Source: Trichomonas tenax (Eukaryota; Parabasalia; Trichomonadida; Trichomonadidae). From it: a stretch of 64,000 bases of DNA. The notes beneath the pieces were generated by a model. The model saw only the letters and a program-made list of their open reading frames with translations. It did not search any database and was not told the origin of the DNA. Positions 61,693-64,000 of this stretch are shown here, in pieces. The first letter of the stretch is position 1. The number at the start of each line of letters is the position of its first letter. The stretch lies in NCBI GenBank assembly GCA_023091735.1, contig JALKBU010000064.1:33356-97355 (forward strand). The letters run 5' to 3'. The translations under genes and the position numbers were made by a program.

Positions 61693-62394
61693 ACAGTTTG
61701 TTATTTTTGTTTTTCGTTAATTTCGATGTCGAGATAAGGATTTAGGGTCGTTTATGTTGAATTTCTGATGAAAATTAATGATTTTCGTGAGTTTTAGGGC
61801 AAAAATGAAAAGTGCACAGAGTCGATTTATTTTAATATAAATCACTTTTCAAAATTTGAGGACTTGCGAGAGTAAATAAGCAAAATTTGAGGATTTACTG
61901 CTGTAAATAAGGGGTTGAAAAAGTGCACCGAGTGCACCAGGTCAAAAAAAAACTATAAAAAAACATTGACAACATGACATTTTGACAACATTTTATCGAA
62001 AACAGGGGTAAAATAAGGTTTTACGTCTTAGAAACAGTGGTTTGTTTGTAATAATGGCTGAGATCATGAATTTCAATGAAATTTTAAGTAATTTCATTGA
62101 AAAATTGAGTATTTTCGACGATTTATACAAAATGTTGTCAAAATGTCATGTTGTCAATGTTTTCCATAACTCTTCACTGCACCTGGTGCACTCGGTGCAG
62201 TTAAAGAAATGGGACTAAATAAGCAAAATTCGAGTGAAAACACATGAAAAACAGTGATTTAGGGGCAAAAATGAAATTTACGACTCGGTGCACACGATAC
62301 GTCTACTTGGTGCAGTTGAAGGAAAACGGTCGTTTTTAAGTAATTATATGAAGAAATGGGGTAAATACAGACTTGGTCAAAGAAATTGACTGTT
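61693..62394. repeat. Nested long inverted repeats
   Basis: Two arms of 34 bases, 61961-61994 and 62129-62162, are exact reverse complements (AAACATTGACAACATGACAT start of the left arm). Outside them GTGCACCGAGTGCACCAGG (61923-61941) pairs with CCTGGTGCACTCGGTGCA near 62182-62199. Further out, CACAGAGTCG at ~61813 pairs imperfectly with CGACTCGGTGCAC near 62281, and the direct repeat TAAATAAGCAAAATT occurs at 61873 and 62216. The spacing and nesting suggest a large secondary structure or an element end. Confidence 0.75.
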
Positions 62395-63180
62395 TTAAGG
62401 TAATAAATTATTAATTCCGTCAGTCGTGAATCTAATTTGAAAATTCGATGAATTTGTCGGAGGTTCAAAAAATTTCGTTGGTCTATCGAAATTATCACCG
62501 TTTAAACCTATATATCCTCTTTTAGCATCACTGAATGAAGAATGAAATATCAAACTTTTTCTATCCCAAACATCAAAGAATTTCATCGAATCTGTTGGTG
62601 TTGAAAGTTTTGTTTTATTTTCATTACTTCGTTCTTGATTCAAGAATTTAAGGAAAAATTCCAAATTAATATCATCATTTTCATTTGAATTCTTGAAATT
62701 AAATTTACAATCTGTAACACTTTTACCTTCAGAAAATAGAGTAAATTCGAATTCTCCCGTTCGATAATTAAATTCATACGTAAGATTTAATAAAGCGTTT
62801 GGGGGTTTTTGTAGCCATATGAGAATTTAGTAAATTCAAAATAAATGCAATAATTTCATCTAAATTATTGTCTGGCGTTACTGAAACTCTTATTACTTTA
62901 TTTGGTCCCGCTGTTATTTGACCCTTAATTTTATATTAATATTGATACGTTAATTTGAAAACGTGAGATGTTGGAATTACTTTACATCTTCTTAAACCTA
63001 TTGCCTTCATTTCTGAACTATCATTTAACCAACACATACGATAATCAAAACTAAAACCAACTTCTTTTGTGTATGAAACGGAAATATCTGAACCATTTTT
63101 CACAACGTCGTTATCTGTGAAAATTTCTTCAACAGCTTTCGTTGATGCTCTTTTACTTAAATTATTTGAAGAATTGAGTT
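62395..63180 (-). pseudogene. Maverick/Polinton-like capsid-type protein, broken
   Basis: Frames on the minus strand fit one protein. From about 63180: NSSNNLSKRASTKAVEEIFT, FSFDYRMCWLNDSSEMKAIG, then, after a stop, IKGQITAGPNKVIRVSVTPD and NLDEIIAFILNLLNSHM; another frame continues with NLTYEFNYRTGEFEFTLFSE and, in the frame ending at 62395, SLIFHSSFSDAKRGYIGLNG, and FQIRFTTDGINN. The combination and the double 'F-S-D/S-F' layout recall the minor-capsid/penton-like protein encoded by Maverick elements of Trichomonas, from memory of that family and not from a search. At least two frame breaks (near 62935 and 62820) make it dead. Its 5' end stops at a hairpin at 63188. Confidence 0.5.
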
Positions 63181-63187
63181 AGTAATT

Positions 63188-63234
63188 AGATGTTCGCAGA
63201 GCTCGAGTCTTCGCCTCGAGCTCTGCGAACATCT
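63188..63234. repeat. Perfect 20-bp GC-rich hairpin
   Basis: AGATGTTCGCAGAGCTCGAG (63188-63207), loop TCTTCGC, then the exact reverse complement (63215-63234), followed by TTTTT. It could be a rho-independent-like transcriptional or mobile-element boundary structure; eukaryotic use as terminator is not established. Confidence 0.85.
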
Positions 63235-63521
63235 TTTTATATAAATACTGAACTCACAAATTACAAAACGAGTAATTTATTAATACTAATATTTACGACA
63301 GAATTAGTTTTACAAGTTAGGTTCCCCCCTATATAGAAAATAAATTTTTGAATTACTTACAAATTAACGTTAATTTTATTTTGGAATTCCTGACTTTATA
63401 AAATCTATTCAGTTTTAAAAATAATTTATGACAAACTAACTAACTAACTAAAAAAAGAAAGCGAAAGGATTTGTGGGGTAAGAAATTTTGAAAAATAATT
63501 TTAGTGGTTATGTGAGAAAAT
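63235..63521. other. AT-rich spacer
   Basis: Between the hairpin and the gene at 63522-63953; includes (AACT)n at 63432-63451 and a GTTCCCCCC stretch near 63323. No coding frame. Confidence 0.4.
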
Positions 63522-63953
63522 TTATTTGGATTTCTTCTCTTCCTGCTTCTTCTTTTCTTCTTCCTTAATTCTTTTTGTGATCCATCTCGGATTCTTCTGT
63601 CTTCCTGCAGCAAGTGCTGCTAATTGTTTTTCTGTACACTTACGTTTAGGCTTAACTGGTTTTTCCTCCGTTACTCCTTCATCATTTTCTGGGGGTGGAT
63701 TATACTGAACCTTAGTTTCCGTTGGAGCCTCTGGTTGATTGTTAAACGTTGATGGCGTTGCTTCTTTTGTCGGAACTATAACGATACCGTCTTCATCAAC
63801 GTACGGTTTTCCTATTTCTCTAGTTTTTTCAGCAGGGGCAACATTAACTATTACACTTTGTGAATTTATATTCGATGGCGATTGATTCTTTAAATCTGCT
63901 AAAGCCATAAAACCTTTAGACACCGAAATCACTTTACTTTTTGGAACACTCAT
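63522..63953 (-). CDS. Basic/Pro-rich protein, probably encoded by a Maverick/Polinton element
   Basis: 143 residues, intact, from the ATG at 63953 to a stop at 63522. Low-complexity middle (TPSTFNNQPEAPTETKVQYN), then KPKRKCTEKQLAALAAGRQK, a motif that I associate with small proteins of Polinton/virophage-like elements, and a Lys/Glu-rich end EEEKKKQEEKKSK. The motif recall is from memory; no search was run. With the relic at 62.4-63.2 kb it suggests that the element continues past the window edge. Confidence 0.5.
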   Translation of the reverse strand: MSVPKSKVISVSKGFMALADLKNQSPSNINSQSVIVNVAPAEKTREIGKPYVDEDGIVIVPTKEATPSTFNNQPEAPTETKVQYNPPPENDEGVTEEKPVKPKRKCTEKQLAALAAGRQKNPRWITKRIKEEEKKKQEEKKSK

Positions 63954-64000
63954 TTAATTAGAGGAAAAAAATAAAATAATAAGAAATTTTGAATTTTAAT

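Overview
The window looks like nuclear DNA of a parabasalid protist, most probably Trichomonas vaginalis or a close relative. It is AT-rich between genes, and all genes read as single uninterrupted frames with very short 5' leaders. Several start codons sit 4-13 bases after a TCA-Py-(T/A) initiator of the trichomonad type (TCACTTTT at 343 and 20934, TCATTTTT at 18032, TCATTC at 57295). The debris between housekeeping genes belongs to families that are large in trichomonads: BspA-like leucine-rich repeats, Pmp-like surface proteins, Gly-rich proteins, DUF563 glycosyltransferases, ankyrin proteins and Maverick/Polinton elements. The species is inferred from these traits and was not checked by a search.

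Layout. 0-12.3 kb: a TVP23-like Golgi membrane protein, a decayed BspA-like gene, a compact bromodomain-like/ET protein, and two adaptor large subunits (AP-1/2 beta and AP-3 beta) separated by 1.6 kb of repeat-bearing spacer. 12.3-16.7 kb: pseudogenes and fragments (glycosyltransferase-like, Gly-rich). 16.7-25.1 kb: a dense block with an MFSD5-like transporter, a coiled-coil protein, the light intermediate chain of the intraflagellar dynein, a small acidic protein, a long unknown protein, a tRNA-Leu(AAG) and an ankyrin-like protein. 25.2-39.7 kb: two large genes (a talin/HIP1R-type I/LWEQ protein and a SAC-domain protein with an altered catalytic motif), between which lie a broken ubiquitin-protease gene and three relics of one Pmp-like family. 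39.8-52.2 kb: a coiled-coil protein, a GT61/DUF563 enzyme, an unknown protein and a 2252-residue BEACH/WD40 protein. 52.2-56.1 kb: Gly-rich surface pseudogenes around a coiled-coil gene, and a small protein. 57.3-60.1 kb: a ClC chloride transporter of prokaryotic architecture and TFIIE beta. 60.4-64 kb: a decayed secreted protein and what looks like the edge of a Maverick/Polinton element.

The intact genes share a theme of vesicle coats and membrane traffic (TVP23, AP-1/2 beta, AP-3 beta, SAC protein, BEACH protein), cytoskeleton (I/LWEQ, dynein LIC), transport (MFS, ClC) and transcription (BET-like, TFIIE beta). There is no operon-like organisation; each gene appears to have its own initiator. 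The most unusual items are the ClC transporter with a TrkA-C domain, the minimal BET-like protein, the SAC protein lacking its catalytic Cys, a set of short perfect GC-rich hairpins in AT-rich spacers, a roughly 116-bp hairpin insert inside one copy of a repeat, and a nested inverted repeat at 61.9-62.2 kb.
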